The notes beneath the pieces are model-generated. The model had not been told where the DNA came from. It did no database searches and worked only from the letters and a program-made list of their open reading frames with translations. Shown piece after piece: positions 23,520-36,155 of a DNA stretch of 64,000 nt. A program made the translations under genes and the position numbers. The stretch is from Epiperipatus broadwayi (lineage: Eukaryota > Onychophora > Udeonychophora > Euonychophora > Peripatidae): NCBI GenBank assembly GCA_028023455.1, contig JAQFVV010006216.1, positions 5,164,877 to 5,228,876 of the forward strand, in the 5' to 3' direction. Position 1 is the stretch's first letter. Each line of letters opens with the position of its first letter.

Positions 23520-24235
23520 TGCTGTGTCCTCAGCTGTAGCTGAGCGATCGCAAATCTAAATACTCAATTTTAAAATAATATCAACCAACTAATTTACATT
23601 AGATCTTTATTGGTAAATAGTAAATCACAACAAAACAACAGTTATGGGTAATTGATTAACATATATATGAAACATGGTCTGATTGCATTACCATTCAAAC
23701 CTTTCTCAGTCTACAGTAATACAAATAAAACACAGTACCTTGACTGGGTAATGAAAATAAACCCTCGGGAAAGATGCTTAGGGCATTTAAAATTTATATT
23801 AAGACCAGTGTGGTCTGCTTCTACACTAGTCGGCTGGATTCACCTACAGACACCAAGAACCTGGGATCACAGTCCAAAAAGGATCAGCACTTATGAATAG
23901 CTTCAGGGAAAAGATGATATTTATTTTTCTTGCTCAATTATACTCCCACATTTGAAGTCCCACTCTCATCTCTTCTTTTCTGGAGTATTAATACATTTTT
24001 TCTCGTGTGTGCAAAATGGATTCATTTGGCTATTAATTCTTTTGATAATCCAATCTGTTAAACAACATATCTGTAATTACTTTATTTAGTTAATACAGTT
24101 TGATCTAATTACTTTTTATTTCATTTTATTTACTTTGAACCCAATATATATTTAACCCCCATTTATATCTCTACTAAATATTTATTACTTAAGTGTGTGC
24201 CTTTACTGGGTCTATTTACATATATATATATAACA
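23520..24235 (-). repeat. 5' LTR of the Ty3/Gypsy element
   Basis: About 716 bp, TGCTGTGTCC...ATAACA on the plus strand. Five bases inside it on the minus strand is TGGTGCAGTCTCAAAAC (complement of about 23498-23514), a candidate primer-binding site for which I do not assign a tRNA. Confidence 0.8.
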
Positions 24236-24968
24236 AACTTTCTTCAAGAAATTCTAGTAAATATATGTAAATAACAATACAGACAACTGCAAGTGACATC
24301 AGAGAAGAAAGTCATCACTCACAAATCTATAATTGTAAAAATTGAAAGGAAATTGACCTAGCATTTACTATTTATGCTGTAAAACATCAAATTTATTATT
24401 AATAAATGAATCAAATAACTACATTTCAAAGCAGGATTTCTAAGGAAATAAATTATAAGTTGCATAATGGATGTTCTAGAACACTCGAATTTTACCATTT
24501 ATATCTGGAATGGATTAATGAGCAGTTATAACCACTTACTAGAACATTTTCAATATATATGACTATTTCTAGTGTAAGTGGCCTTTCTGTCTTTATCATA
24601 ATTAATCATTATAGCAGGGGAATCTCATATCATCAATAGATGATTGATATGAAGTAATCTATCAAGTTTATGAAAATAAAAATAAAGCTCATTTTATGTT
24701 AATGCGGACATCAAATTGTTATTCTTTGTAGGGAACAAGGATTTGGAGCAATAATTGAAATAAAGAATAACCATCGATGTTAAGTTAAATAGTTTATATT
24801 TTATTATAAATTCTGTTAATAAATTTTTGTATATGGTAAATGTACTTGTTAAATTATATCATCATCATCAACCATTATCAATCTACTGCAGGATGAAGGT
24901 CTCTCCAAGTTCAATCCATCTTTTCCTATTTTTAGCTTCTCTTCTCCACATCACCCCTGCACACTTTC

Positions 24969-25381
24969 TTATTTCATCCGTCTCACATGTGGTCTCTTTC
25001 TGGGTCTTTTACAATCTCTTGGAATCCAGATTAATATTTCAATTGTCCATCTATTATCATCTCTTCTAGCAATATGTCCAGCCCAACTCCAGTCTTTTTC
25101 AATGAGGTCAGTAACACCAGCTTGTTCTCTTATCCATACAGTGTTTTCGATCTCTTTGTTACTCCCAACATGCATCTCTCCATACTTCTTTGAGTGGTCT
25201 GAAGTCTCTGTATTGCTCTTCTATTAAGTGTACAAGTCTCTGATCCATAAGTAATAACTGGCAAAGCACATTTATTAAAAACCTTCCTTTTCAAACATAT
25301 AGGCATATTTCCTTTTATTATCAAGTTATTTCTACCAAAAGCACTCCAACCAAATTTAATTCTATGATTAATTTCATCCAT
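24969..25381 (-). pseudogene. C-terminal domain of the RTE protein
   Basis: Two overlapping fragments. 25130-25381 has EINHRIKFGWSAFGRNNLI, the thumb-like segment with KCALPVITYGSETC, and RSMERCMLGVTKRSK. 24969-25175 has the conserved DWSWAGHIARRDDNRW block followed by a basic RPRKRPHVR tail. Both are hallmarks of RTE-clade C-termini. A frameshift joins them near 25150. Confidence 0.9.
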
Positions 25382-25503
25382 TATGTTTCCATCTGTATTA
25401 ATAATCTAACCAAGGTATTTGTAACTTAACTTCTTCTAATTCATCATAATCAATCTTTATTTTCATATTTTGAGAAAATCTATTAAACATTACTTTAGTC
25501 TTT

Positions 25504-26418
25504 TTAACATTTATCTTTAGTCCTACTTTCATCTGATAACTCCTGCAACATTTCCTGTAGCTCTAAAGCATTATTTGCAAAAACAACTACATCATCTGCA
25601 AAATCTAAAAGACTTAAATAATCTCCATTTACTTTCACTGCTTTAGCTTCCCATTTTAATCCACAAAATACTTCTTGCAGAACTGCTGTAAAAAGTTTTG
25701 GAGATATGGAGTCACTCTGTCTTACACCCTTTTCAATGTTGATTTTCCTACTATCATTATATAATCTAATTGTTACTGTTGCATTTTTATAAATATTCTT
25801 TAAAATATGACAATATCCTGGATCTACACCTTGAAGATCCAATGCTTTAATCACTGAAGAAATGTTTATAGAATCAAATGCCTTTTCATAATCTACAAAT
25901 CCTAAGCATAATGGCAACTCATATTCATTTTTCCTTTCTATAACTTCTCTCAATACCTGGATATGATCTACTGTACTAAAACCACTTTTAAATCCAGCTT
26001 GTTTTCTTGGTTGGTGGAAATCCAGTGTTTTCTGTAGACAAGTTGTAATTATCTTAGTAAAAATTTTGTATAAAACTGATAAAAGACTGATAGGTCTGTA
26101 ATTTCTAATATCTTCTTTATCACCTTTTTTAAATATTAATATTAATACTGCATTCTTCCAATCATCTGGTACATCTTTATCATGTAGACATTTGGTATAT
26201 AACTTTGCTAAAAAAAATTCTATTTCTTCATCTGCTTCTTTTAATATATCAATTATAATTCCATCATTACCTGGAGCCTTCCCTTTCTTTATAAATTTAA
26301 TTGCATGTCTCACTTCCTCATTCAAAATTCTGGGCAATTCAGAAGATATAATAGGTATAGGAGGCACTTGTTCTTTATTACTATATAATTCTTGATAGAA
26401 GTCTTCTACACATTTCAT
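25504..26418 (-). pseudogene. Reverse transcriptase domain of the RTE element
   Basis: 304-codon open stretch containing the RT core. KGKAPGNDGI (about residues 46-53) is motif 1; ILIFKKGDKEDIRNYRPISL (about 93-112) is motif 2; FVDYEKAFD (174-182) is motif A with the catalytic Asp; GVRQSDSISP (231-240) is motif B, where the usual RQGD has Ser for Gly; FADD (273-276) is motif C. Catalytic aspartates are intact, but the frame ends soon after, and the C-terminal part continues in other frames. Confidence 0.95.
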
Positions 26419-26457
26419 GATGTCATCTCTCTTTTTAGTAATAATGGCATCTTTTTT

Positions 26458-26784
26458 TTATATTACAGATATAAATTTCCTACCTATACCAAAATGTTGT
26501 TTTACACTCTTTAGACTTTTATTATCTTCTACAGCTTTTCTTGCTAGTTCACAATTATACTTTCTTATATCATTTTCATCTCTTTTCCACACCATTTTAT
26601 AAAATTCGAGATATTCAATCCTTTTTAATGCATCATTGTTGTATATCCTCATATTTCTTCTTTTCTTTATAAATTCTCTAGTCTCAGTAGAAATTTTATT
26701 GGTCAATTGCTGCTTTTTTCTATCAGCTATTTTTGTTGCAATTTTCAAAAGTGTATCAGTTATTTTTCTATTAATGTCATTCAA
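26458..26784 (-). pseudogene. Linker between endonuclease and RT of the RTE element
   Basis: 108-codon open fragment rich in Lys/Arg/Glu helices (ISTETREFIKKRRNMR, then LARKAVEDNKSLKSVKQ). This is the usual connecting region in RTE proteins. The frame is broken on both sides. Confidence 0.75.
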
Positions 26785-26956
26785 ATCTGAATCATGTTTA
26801 AAATCTATTAATACTTGAAACCGATTTGTAAGTTCTAATTTAAATTTATTAGAATGTTTCTGAAGATTAGGAATATCATATTGTTTTTCTTAATAATTTT
26901 TGTCTCTTTAGTTTTTCATTAACATGTATCTTACAACTTACTAATCGATGATCACT

Positions 26957-27660
26957 TCATGTGTTAAATTTATTAAGAACATTACAATCTTGAAATATGT
27001 ATTTTCTGTTAGTCAAAATATAATCCAATTCTGCTGTACCTTCATTTGGATGCTTCCATGTCCATTTCCTTTTAACATTTTTCTCAAAAAAAGAATTCAT
27101 AATATAAAGTTTTTCTTTTTCTGCAAACTCCACAAGTCTATGTCCTCTCTCATTTCTATTACCATAACCAAAATTACCTACAGCATTTTCATCTTTCATT
27201 TGTTTACCAATTCTAGCATTAAAGTCTCCCATAACAATTTTAAAATGTTGTTTACTCTGATCAAAAGCCTTTTGTACATCCATATAAAAATCTTCTACTA
27301 CTTCATCACTATGAGAACTTGTTGAGGTATAAACCTGAATTATCTGCATTTGGTATCTGCTATTAAGTTGTAAAACTAATCTTGCCATTCTGTCCGATAC
27401 ACCATCAATCTCTACAATGTTATTCTTCCATTTTTTATTTATAATGAATCCTACTCCACTTGTATTCCAATATTTGTGCCTTTATAGTACAGTATATGTC
27501 CACTTTTTAAATCAATTGTTTCTTCACCTTTTCTTCTAACTTCACAAAGTCCAATAATGTCCCATTTAATATAAGACAGTTCTTCTTCTAATTCTTGCAA
27601 TCTCCCTTCACTTGAAAGTGATCTGCAGTTGTAAGTACCTAAACAAAAAGTCATTATCAA
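26957..27660 (-). pseudogene. APE-like endonuclease domain of the RTE element
   Basis: Cuts target DNA for target-primed reverse transcription. The start is taken at the Met near 27658 in a context of FCLGTYNCRSLSSEGRL, then DIIGLCEVRRKG (metal-binding Glu). After a frame break the second half (26957-27388) has HFKIVMGDFNARIG (catalytic DFN), the WTWKHP substrate-contact segment and AELDYILTNRKY. These are the ordered motifs of the exonuclease-endonuclease-phosphatase fold in RTE elements. Confidence 0.9.
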
Positions 27661-28150
27661 ATGGCAGCCTGAGTTCGCAATCAGGGGATTTTTAGCACCC
27701 TCTGCCTTCGGCCACCAACCGCTGCCTTGGTTGGTGAATTTACAGCCTCATGGGAATAAGGGCCATAATTTATTTTTGTTGGTCATGATTGCATATATTG
27801 GAAAAAATATTCTTAAACTCAGAGGTAAAAAGCCAATAAACTCACCATGCTGGCTAATGCGTGTTGGTGAGCAGCCCATCCATGTTCATATACTATATGA
27901 ATAATCACATAGTAATAACAGCTGCAATGACAAGAACGTATGGAGTGGACATTAGGAATTTGCCCTGCTCAGTTCCTTTAAAGCCTCCAAGGGGAATCAA
28001 AGGGTCTTATTTCAGTTAATAGCAAACTCCTTTATATATATTGTGGCCTGTCAATAGGTGGTATGACCCTAAGCAGAGTTGCTAAGTTCCTACATTAGGC
28101 CCTACTTGGTCTCTGGCTAGGTATTATTAACAGACTGACTATTTCCTGAC

Positions 28151-31100
28151 CATTTCTTTAACTATAACAATTGAATTTAGATAAGGTTAATATTCAGCCC
28201 AAGTTACTTTTACATGATTGAACATTTCTAAGATAAGACATATTTTAAATATAATTAATGTGAGACTCATTTACCTATAAACACACCACATCCCCTTAAC
28301 ATTAAACAAATACAAAATATTTGTTCAATGGCATAAAATACCCAGATACTCCTCCTTATTAAGTATCTGCATACTCTCATGGCTAACAATAATATCCAAT
28401 ATATTATATTATGTTTATAACTATTAAGTTTTAATTCAATCATTCATTAAATTAATCTGTTAGATAATTACAGATAAACTTTGATTCATATTATGTTTAA
28501 TAATTAAGATTGGCAATAATCATAAGAATAACTTTATAATAAGGAGATCTCAGGAAAATCATTGATTTATTAATTTTTCATACTACCTATGGAATATCAA
28601 GAGGGATTTTACAGATTTCCATGGATAGTGCACAAATTAAGAAAAGCTTATAATTTAAATCTATAATCAAGATTTATATTTATGTTCTTTAATACTTATT
28701 ATTAAAATAATATTATTAACTAAACTGTAATTAACACTAATACTTTCACTAATAACTAATATATCATTTAATTTCATATTAATAAATACACTTTAATAAT
28801 TGGCAATGTCATCAATGACCTATGGGATCAAGGTAGCATGTAACAAGTAAAAAATCTTTATTAAGAGATTTATGCTTATTAAACTGTTAGATTAGCTCTA
28901 AACTGAATTGACTTTTCATTTTAATTTCGACTACATTTTGAGTTATGTGATGTGGTAAAAATGAGCCCAGAAAATAAATGCAACACTTAGAATTTGATAA
29001 AACTTTCAAAACAATAATTTTAATAATATTCATTACAAATGATTACAATAAACATTACCATTAATATCTAATTTAAAATAACTTATAACAAAATGATATA
29101 CACATATAATAACAATAATAATAGAAAATTAATCTTCAGAGTGTTATAATTAAACAAAACTAACAATCTACCATTGTATGTTAAGATATTTACCCCTATT
29201 TATTAAACAATCATTCTCTTGTTTTTTCTCATTCATGTTCTGTTATTTCAACTTCTAAAATAATAATAGTATTAAGGTTACATATTTGATGAATAAGTAA
29301 TAATACAAAAAACAATGGAGAAAAGATTGTTATAATTCGGGAGGTTGATAAGCAAAACAAAATTAATACTTTTATATTTCACATAAGAAAATATTGTTTT
29401 TTTATCCATTTGTACATGTAAACACACCCTGCCCTCTGGATTGCGTATATATTGTGTTAAATACCCCATACCTTTCATACTGGGGTATTGAGCATATTTA
29501 TTTATTTAAATGATTAATAATCTTTAATCTCAACCTAATTATTAAATAACTTAATATAACACCTGAATTAACTCCTTATTAATTGAGTTATCCCCCCCCC
29601 CCTTGTACTAACAACTCATAGATTAAAATGTATAAATACCAACATTAGAAAACAAGTTCTCTTTTAAACTCTCAGCTAAAAAGTATAATAACAACTTTAA
29701 ATTTCTGGGCGTTCTGGGTTGTTCCACACACATAAACTTATTATAACGTTTTTTTTTTCCTTTTTTCTCTGAAGATTCTGCTTATCCTAAGATTCACGCG
29801 AAGTATTTGGGTTATTGCAATAATAATCCTTCCTTTTGTTCTTTGTTTAATAATACCAAAAAAAATTATTTATGGCTTGCCTTATTTATTCTAGATGACA
29901 TATATTTCCATATATATTATGGAGGTACACTTATGATTTTACTCAAAATATATGTGTCATGCAACATTTTCAATTAAAACTTTATAAAAACTGATGTTCC
30001 CGCCGGTATGGCTCAGATTAAATACTTCTCCTATCCCTTATTGTCATTAGGATTTTATGTGTAACCAGAATGATAATGAACACTTTTCATCTATTACTAA
30101 TTTAGTTCTATTGAATCTTAAATATACATATTTAACTGTTTTCAAGAGATTTAGTTCTTTTATTTATCCTTACTGAATATTGACGGTTTTTATTTATTTC
30201 CTTTGGTTTATTACTGCAATTCATTTTCCCCATGGCACAATTATTGTTATCTTTCAGTGAGTATATTCGTTGATTATTCATCTCCGATTATTTCCTCAAT
30301 ATTTATTAATTTTCAAGAGATTATTGGGAATTATTGACCATTGATCTGCCCAGTAAAAAACGATTTAATTTATTCCATTACCTTAAACACAACGCTTATA
30401 ATTATCCAATATATCGATATACAATTACAATTCATTACATTTTCTGCTTGAAAATAATAAGATTTTAGGAATTTTTAATTCAACTTTTTTAAAATATATC
30501 ACAAGAAAAAAAACCTAGTTATTTATTTTTATGATAAAGAAAAAAAACTTTTTTATTTTCTTCAGTTTGATAATACAGAATTGTTTGATACACTGTGATT
30601 GGCTAGTATTTCCCACTTTTTTTCAGTTTATAACAACATAGATTTCCCTTGCAAGTTTTTGGTTTATCATTTTAAAATGACAGTTCTGTTGTTTTTTTTT
30701 TAAAAAAATATTGAAATAATATTTTTAGAAATTAATTAAAGATGCAATTTACTGTTTTAATTTTAGATCAGTATTTTGTAAAATTAAACCTTATTTATCT
30801 ACTTTTAAATATAGCAAGAGTTGAATATAAATAATTTCTATTTTTAAAATCAAATGCCTATAAACAATAATTATTTGTCACCATAACGCATCATGTTTAC
30901 AAAAATACAATTTAAATTTCCCTGGTTTTAAATAATAAATGACATTAATTGTCCATCCATTTGCTTATATACGACTCTATAGGTTATTATTTATATGTAT
31001 CTTGAGTTAAGATTATTTATAAATTTCCATTAGCTAAACCCGAGTTCAAACCTTATGATCTAATATGTCATTATTGTCTTATTTTAATAAGTAAATATTA

Positions 31101-31167
31101 TTGGATTTGTAAAATTTAAAATTATACGCCAAAATTTTATTTTAGAATTGACTGGGCTAATAAAAAG
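28151..31167. other. Unassigned AT-rich insert next to the RTE element
   Basis: About 3 kb lying between the RTE 5' region and the resumption of the 3' LTR at about 31168, so it entered with or after the RTE insertion. No ORF of interest is seen; there is a C run near 29594-29603 and T/A homopolymers. It could be a second insertion or an unusual 5' extension. Confidence 0.5.
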
Positions 31168-31616
31168 TGCACAATATATATATAGGTGTGTGTTTAAATT
31201 AAAGATTATAATTGTATTTTTCTATAATCAGTTCTCAATTTGTTATATATCCTGACACACTTTTATATATTCTTACACATGTACATTCTTATATATTCAC
31301 ACATGCCTTCACATAGTTACACATGTTCACACATACCCACATATTAAGTGATATTAATATACCCTGAATTAGACAATTATGGAGATTCTTCCTGAATTTG
31401 AAACCTGGAAATAATGGAAATAAAAGATGGTAAAGATGAGGTGAGTATATGGATATAGTTTGACAAATATTTGAATACTAACCCTCATCTTCCACAAATG
31501 AGATCAAAGTGTATGTGGGTGTATCTTGCAGAGATTTTAGATAGACTCTCATACCCACTCTCACAACTTAGCTAACCTATTATCATACCAGGTAAAAATC
31601 TGTTCCATTACAATAT

Positions 31617-33271
31617 TAAATTAACAGATTTAAATTTTAGAACATATTTAATTGATATCACAGAACATTCTCAGTCTAAATATATTACAATTATTTTGAG
31701 GGGAGACTTATAATTAATAAGTTTTAATATACTCGCAAATACAGTTTTATTTTTCATATATCAAAGGAGAATTCCTCTTTCATCTAACATCCAATAACTT
31801 TCAGCCTTTTTCGATACCAATATTGATTTATTTACAATATATACACTTGGAGTCAGATGAAAAAGGAATTTTTTTATCATACTGAATGAATGGGCATTAA
31901 TATATTTACAAGTATATTAAAAATGATCCACTATGAGTCTGCCTGCAAAATAATTTTGACTAATGTATTTAGAATGAAAATGTTCTGTGATATGATTATA
32001 ATCCTACATTACATATTCAAACAATAGTTAAAGTAAGCTACATGGTATTGAAATTAGTAATATTTAATTGAATAAAAGTTTCCAATGGAGAAATTTATTA
32101 ATCCATAGTATTAGCTAATAAACTTTAAATGTCTCTTTTAATTATGATGGTGAATTAATCATCAATAAAAGCATGATGATAAGAAGATAATTATTCTTTC
32201 AAATATGTATAAACAACTGACCTATTTCCTTCACCTTTTCCCATCTGTGTGTCTTTGATTAGATAATCCATTTATGGTATTTAAGCTTAGTTAAGTTGTT
32301 CTTTAATTGAAATAACTTGAACTGCGAAAATTTACTAAATGACTGACTGAAATAAATTTACATATTCCATAATTAATTAGGATATGAAAATGTTTTTATC
32401 CTAATAAGTATATTTTATAATCTGCCTCTTTATTAATATAAAGCAGTTTTCTTCACATTATTTCATTTTAATTAAAGTATTATGGTTTTCCAAAAAATAC
32501 ATTTAAGAAACTATTTAAAATCAATTTTTGTTTTCATTTTCAGATAATCTAATAAAAAGTTTTAAACAAATTATTTTTTATTTGTTGATTTTTTTATCTT
32601 GGCTAACCTTAACCAACATTCTTTTAACTATTTTCTTTTCCTTTCTATCTATGAATACAAAGGAATGTGTTGTAGTATATATATCAAAATAAAAATTTTA
32701 TGGATAAAAATATGAATATAATCTTCAGAAAATGGATGACTCCATAGCAATTATTAAAGTAATGATAATAAAAAATAAAATACCGATTACATCTTTTAAC
32801 TTGGCTATTGATTAATTAATCTAATACAAAATTAAAAAATGATTAGATTCAAAGAAAAATTGGTAGTGATGATTAATTTGATGATGTTTTGATTAGCATG
32901 CTTTATAATAAAAAGTTCCATATGAATGGAAGCTTTGCTATTTTAGTATATTTCTTAATGCATCAATAAATATAAAACAACAAAGATTTCATCCTATGAA
33001 AATTTTATAAAGCATATGAATCAAAAATGAAATTATTAAATTAATCCACTACCATCCTCCATTTAATCTAACTACTTATCAATTTTGTATTTAATAAAGA
33101 AATTAATAGGTCTGCAACATAGTTTCTATTGATAGCATCTATCTACTGAACTGTTCAGTTTACTCAATAATGACAGATGAAACCTACAAAATATTGAAAC
33201 TATAGTAACAATAACAAGTAACCATCCACATGGATGATCTCAAAAATAGTATTAGCAATTATATATATATA
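31617..33271. other. AT-rich DNA downstream of the LTR element
   Basis: Nothing recognisable beyond the ATAT target duplication at its left edge (31613-31616). Confidence 0.55.
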
Positions 33272-36155
33272 TTGTACCAGGCAGTCTTAAACGTCAGGCA
33301 CAAGATGGCTGCAAGCATCGTTGCAGCCTGAAAAAATGTATATAAAATAAAAGGATTGGTCTGTGCAAGTATATTTTCTCTTCGCTTAAGCACATAATAT
33401 ATTTTAAAGAAAAAAAAGGTAAATGGTGATGGTACGTTTTATAAATGTACAATGATGTACATCAGATTGAAACATATATTTTTCTGTTTTATAAGTGTTA
33501 TTTTTGATATAGTGGGGGATATAAATTTATACTGGGAAACTTAAATGTAGTTGTAAGTAGCCCAGCAATCAAATATGTTTTACTTTATATTGTCAAACTT
33601 TTATGTATTTTTTTTTGTTAGATGTTGAATATATATATTTTTAAAACATATAATTTTTTTTTACAAAAACTTAAAAACAATTTTAACTTTTACAACACTA
33701 TACATTTTAATCTTTATAAATTCTTTTTTTTTTTTAGAATTTACTTTTCATTACCACAGGCAAGTCAGTGACCTCTTTCTTTTATTATATAATGCTTCAA
33801 AGAAAAATGTAGAAATGCATTAGTGGTCATTCGGCTTGATACCTGTAGAATGGTAATTAATTAAAGAAATATGGGATAGGAATTTAAACCCCTAATGATC
33901 TGAGTAATTCTCAAATTGATTTAAAAGATAAAAATCTTTGTTAAAACCAAATATTTTTTAAATTAAATTTGTATAAGAGAAAAAAATAAGAAATAGCTAA
34001 AAATAAATTCAGCTATGTCTGTTGTTTAAACACATGCAATTAAAAAGAAATGTTAGTAATTGATTAAAAAAATGTAAAAGCAATAGTTTGTAGAGGGGAT
34101 GATAAAATATACCCTGTAATGGGGGAGGGATATATAAATGCTGATCAGGTGAGATTAGGAAATTTTTTTTATTTGAATTCTTCTGAGGAGTGCTGGCCAA
34201 GAAAAAATGGGAAATTAATCTAATTCATTCGGACCAAGCAGAAAGTTTTGAAAAATAATTTTTCAAGGAGAGTAATAGTAAGCAGTAGTTCTGGCCAAGC
34301 ATAGAAAGTGGAAAGATTAATAGTAAGCCATAGTTCTGGGCAAGTGGAGGAATTACAATGAGTTGTAGCAAGCTGAAGTTATATAAAATCTGTAGGAATA
34401 AAATCGCAGATGGAAATTTAGAATGAATATGGAAATGTAACAAGGAAAGAGATACGATGGAGAGAAATTCCAAAATATTTAAACCAAAATAATATAATAA
34501 TTTTGGTGATACCAACAACTTTAATCAGAAAACTCTTGTATTAGAGAACAAAAGAAGTTAAAATATGGCACGAAAGAATAAAAGAAGGTAGCTGAAATCT
34601 AAGTTACATCTAAATTGAAGCTTAATATCACTGAAATGGAATCAAGATTTATTCATACCACACAACAAGTATGGAGTAGAATACCCAATTTGGTGCATTC
34701 GCACTGCTCAAATCCGATGTAGTCACCAAATTATGTGACTTTCTGATCCTGTAAAGTATAGCTGTTCATGAAAAATTTTGCCAACCCTCCATGGAAGCTA
34801 CACCTAAAGTCACCTGCTTGATAGATTATATGTCTCCTTCAAAAGCCCTAGCCCAGAGAATGAAGCCTTCGAGAAGTATAATCATTTATATTTTTTGTTT
34901 ATTTTTTATTAATGATTTTGTTTTTTTATTCTATTTATTCTTTGTGATTGTCAAGTTAATTAATGAATTATGTAATCTTTTTGTATATATTTTATTAGTA
35001 ATTTTTGATAATTGTGTTTGTGATTCATTGGAGTATTTAATTCATATATGTAAATTTTAATATTTCACAAATAACTTAAACCAGGGACATTTATGGGAAG
35101 TAGACTTATTCTTAAAGATATATTCATGCGATTGGTACCTGTTTAATTTGGTTTTGTTTTATTAAACAGCTTCCTGCTATTAGCAGGATCAGAGTATAAT
35201 TAATTAATTTTTCTTTCTTTAAGAGTATATCTTTATTAGAAAAGTACAATGGCCATTGAGTGCATATATTTCATTCATAAATAAATTTCTTTTATCTATT
35301 TAACCCGTCAAGTGCAGGATTTATTAAATTATAATTTGCCACGAGTTTGTTTCCACCCATATAAATTTATTCTATCCGCCAAGTGCAGAATTATTTTATA
35401 ATGAATAAAAATAAATAAGTAAAGCAGTTTCTTATTTTCTGTTTTCCGCTACATGCAGGATCTATTAAGGAATTTTCAATAATCAAACTTGATTAATTTG
35501 CGGTCAAAATGTTATATTAATTCAGAATGAAGTTTTAATTATATTCATAAAGAAAAAAAGAGGGTTATTTTATGAAACACGTACATGCCATGGCATACCT
35601 ATGTTGTATTAATGCATATGATAACTGATTTCACATAAGAATTCAAAGTGTGTAAGCGAAGGAGAAGCTCAGATGTTTCTATCTTATTTATTAAATCATT
35701 TAAGAATTATAAGTTTGGATTTCAATTGGTAATTTTTTTGTTTTATTTTCTTTATTGTTATTTATAATTCTATAAAATATAATAGAGGACTTAATAAATA
35801 TATCATTCAACGGTATTAGTCTTTATCGGGATCAAGAATAATTCATTAGAGCATCCATCTTTTTATTGATTTTGTTAAGAAAAAGATGCCAACCCTTGTA
35901 TAAATTATGCAGTCATATCCTTCTGGGGATGGAGCAATCTTTTTCCAGGGGTGGCGCATAAAAGTCTCAGTTAAATGAACCTTTCAAAGGTTTGAATGCA
36001 TTAATTTCTTCTTCGGATGCAATTTGGTAAAATAATGAGTCATGGTGCCTAATTGAATATCTATAATCATTGCTTGGTTGCATGACATGCATTTCATGTT
36101 CAATGCTTGTATACAGAAAGTGTAAACAATCGAGGTATGGCTATGGCCAGTACAA
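33272..36155. mobile_element. Candidate TTGTAC-ended element in a (TA)n tract, 2.9 kb
   Basis: The left end TTGTACC abuts a TA run on its left, and the right end GTACAA abuts a TA run on its right, so the pair forms a short inverted repeat. Just inside the left end is a perfect 8-bp hairpin GGCTGCAA/TTGCAGCC (about 33308-33329) and the string GCACAAGATGGCTG. That string is shared, inverted, with the right end of the 2.8-kb candidate at 55585-58374. No transposase ORF. The interior also has two AGTAGTTCTGG.CAAG-type repeats (34278-34345) and three CAAGTGCAG/ATGCAGGAT-type repeats near 35305-35462. Tentative. Confidence 0.35.

Larger units (their letters stand above)
19213..24235 (-). mobile_element. 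Ty3/Gypsy LTR retrotransposon, 5.0 kb, degenerate
   Basis: Complete but broken element inserted in the 3' LTR of the older retrotransposon. It starts TG and ends CA, and is flanked by the 5-bp duplication AACTT (19208-19212, 24236-24240). The 5' LTR of the host element holds the single uninterrupted AACTT at 9477-9481 as an empty site. On the minus strand the order is gag with zinc knuckle, protease, RT, RNase H, integrase, then 3' LTR: the Ty3/Gypsy order. The integrase and RT resemble the K02A2.6-like animal Gypsy group. All genes carry stops or frameshifts. Confidence 0.95.
24856..28150 (-). mobile_element. RTE-type non-LTR retrotransposon, nearly full length, degenerate
   Basis: Inserted in the 3' LTR of the 24-kb element at the TA/TG microsatellite position. 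Minus-strand order: 5' UTR (about 27661-28150), APE-like endonuclease, linker, reverse transcriptase, C-terminal domain, and a 3' tail with GATGATGATGATA (complement of 24856-24868). RTE elements are usually about 3.3 kb with one main ORF, which fits. Several stops and frameshifts break the ORF. The 5' border is approximate, and no target duplication was defined. Same family as the relic at 5466-6810. Confidence 0.88.
7531..31612 (+). mobile_element. Old LTR retrotransposon expanded to 24 kb by nested insertions
   Basis: The two long direct repeats are alignable along their full length once insertions are removed. Both begin with TG (7531 and 18298), and both end in TTACA, where their homology stops abruptly (14759 and 31612). 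The 4-bp sequence ATAT flanks both outer ends. Inside are, in order, a primer-binding-site-like sequence two bases after the 5' LTR (14762), a broken gag, and a G-rich purine tract just before the 3' LTR. This is the standard plan of a Ty3/Gypsy-type LTR element. The internal region is only about 3.5 kb and shows no recognisable protease, RT or integrase, so it was either non-autonomous or has lost pol. LTR divergence (visible substitutions and indels throughout) indicates an old insertion. Confidence 0.85.
18298..31612 (+). repeat. 3' LTR, split by Ty3/Gypsy and RTE insertions
   Basis: Real LTR parts are about 18298-19212, 24241-24850 and 31168-31612, or roughly 2 kb. It starts TGAAAGGTA, aligned to TGTAAGATG of the 5' LTR, and ends CCATTACA. 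It lacks the MITE, the palindrome and the 3.1-kb element of the 5' LTR, and so serves as an empty-site reference for them. Confidence 0.82.

Noticed and set aside
26948-27325. Plus-strand 125-codon ORF
   Set aside because: It is the shadow of the minus-strand RTE endonuclease domain.
34225-34518. 97-codon hydrophobic minus-strand ORF as a membrane protein
   Set aside because: Low-complexity Leu/Ile composition comes from purine-rich repeats on the plus strand (two AGTAGTTCTGG.CAAG-type units); no homologue or codon signal.
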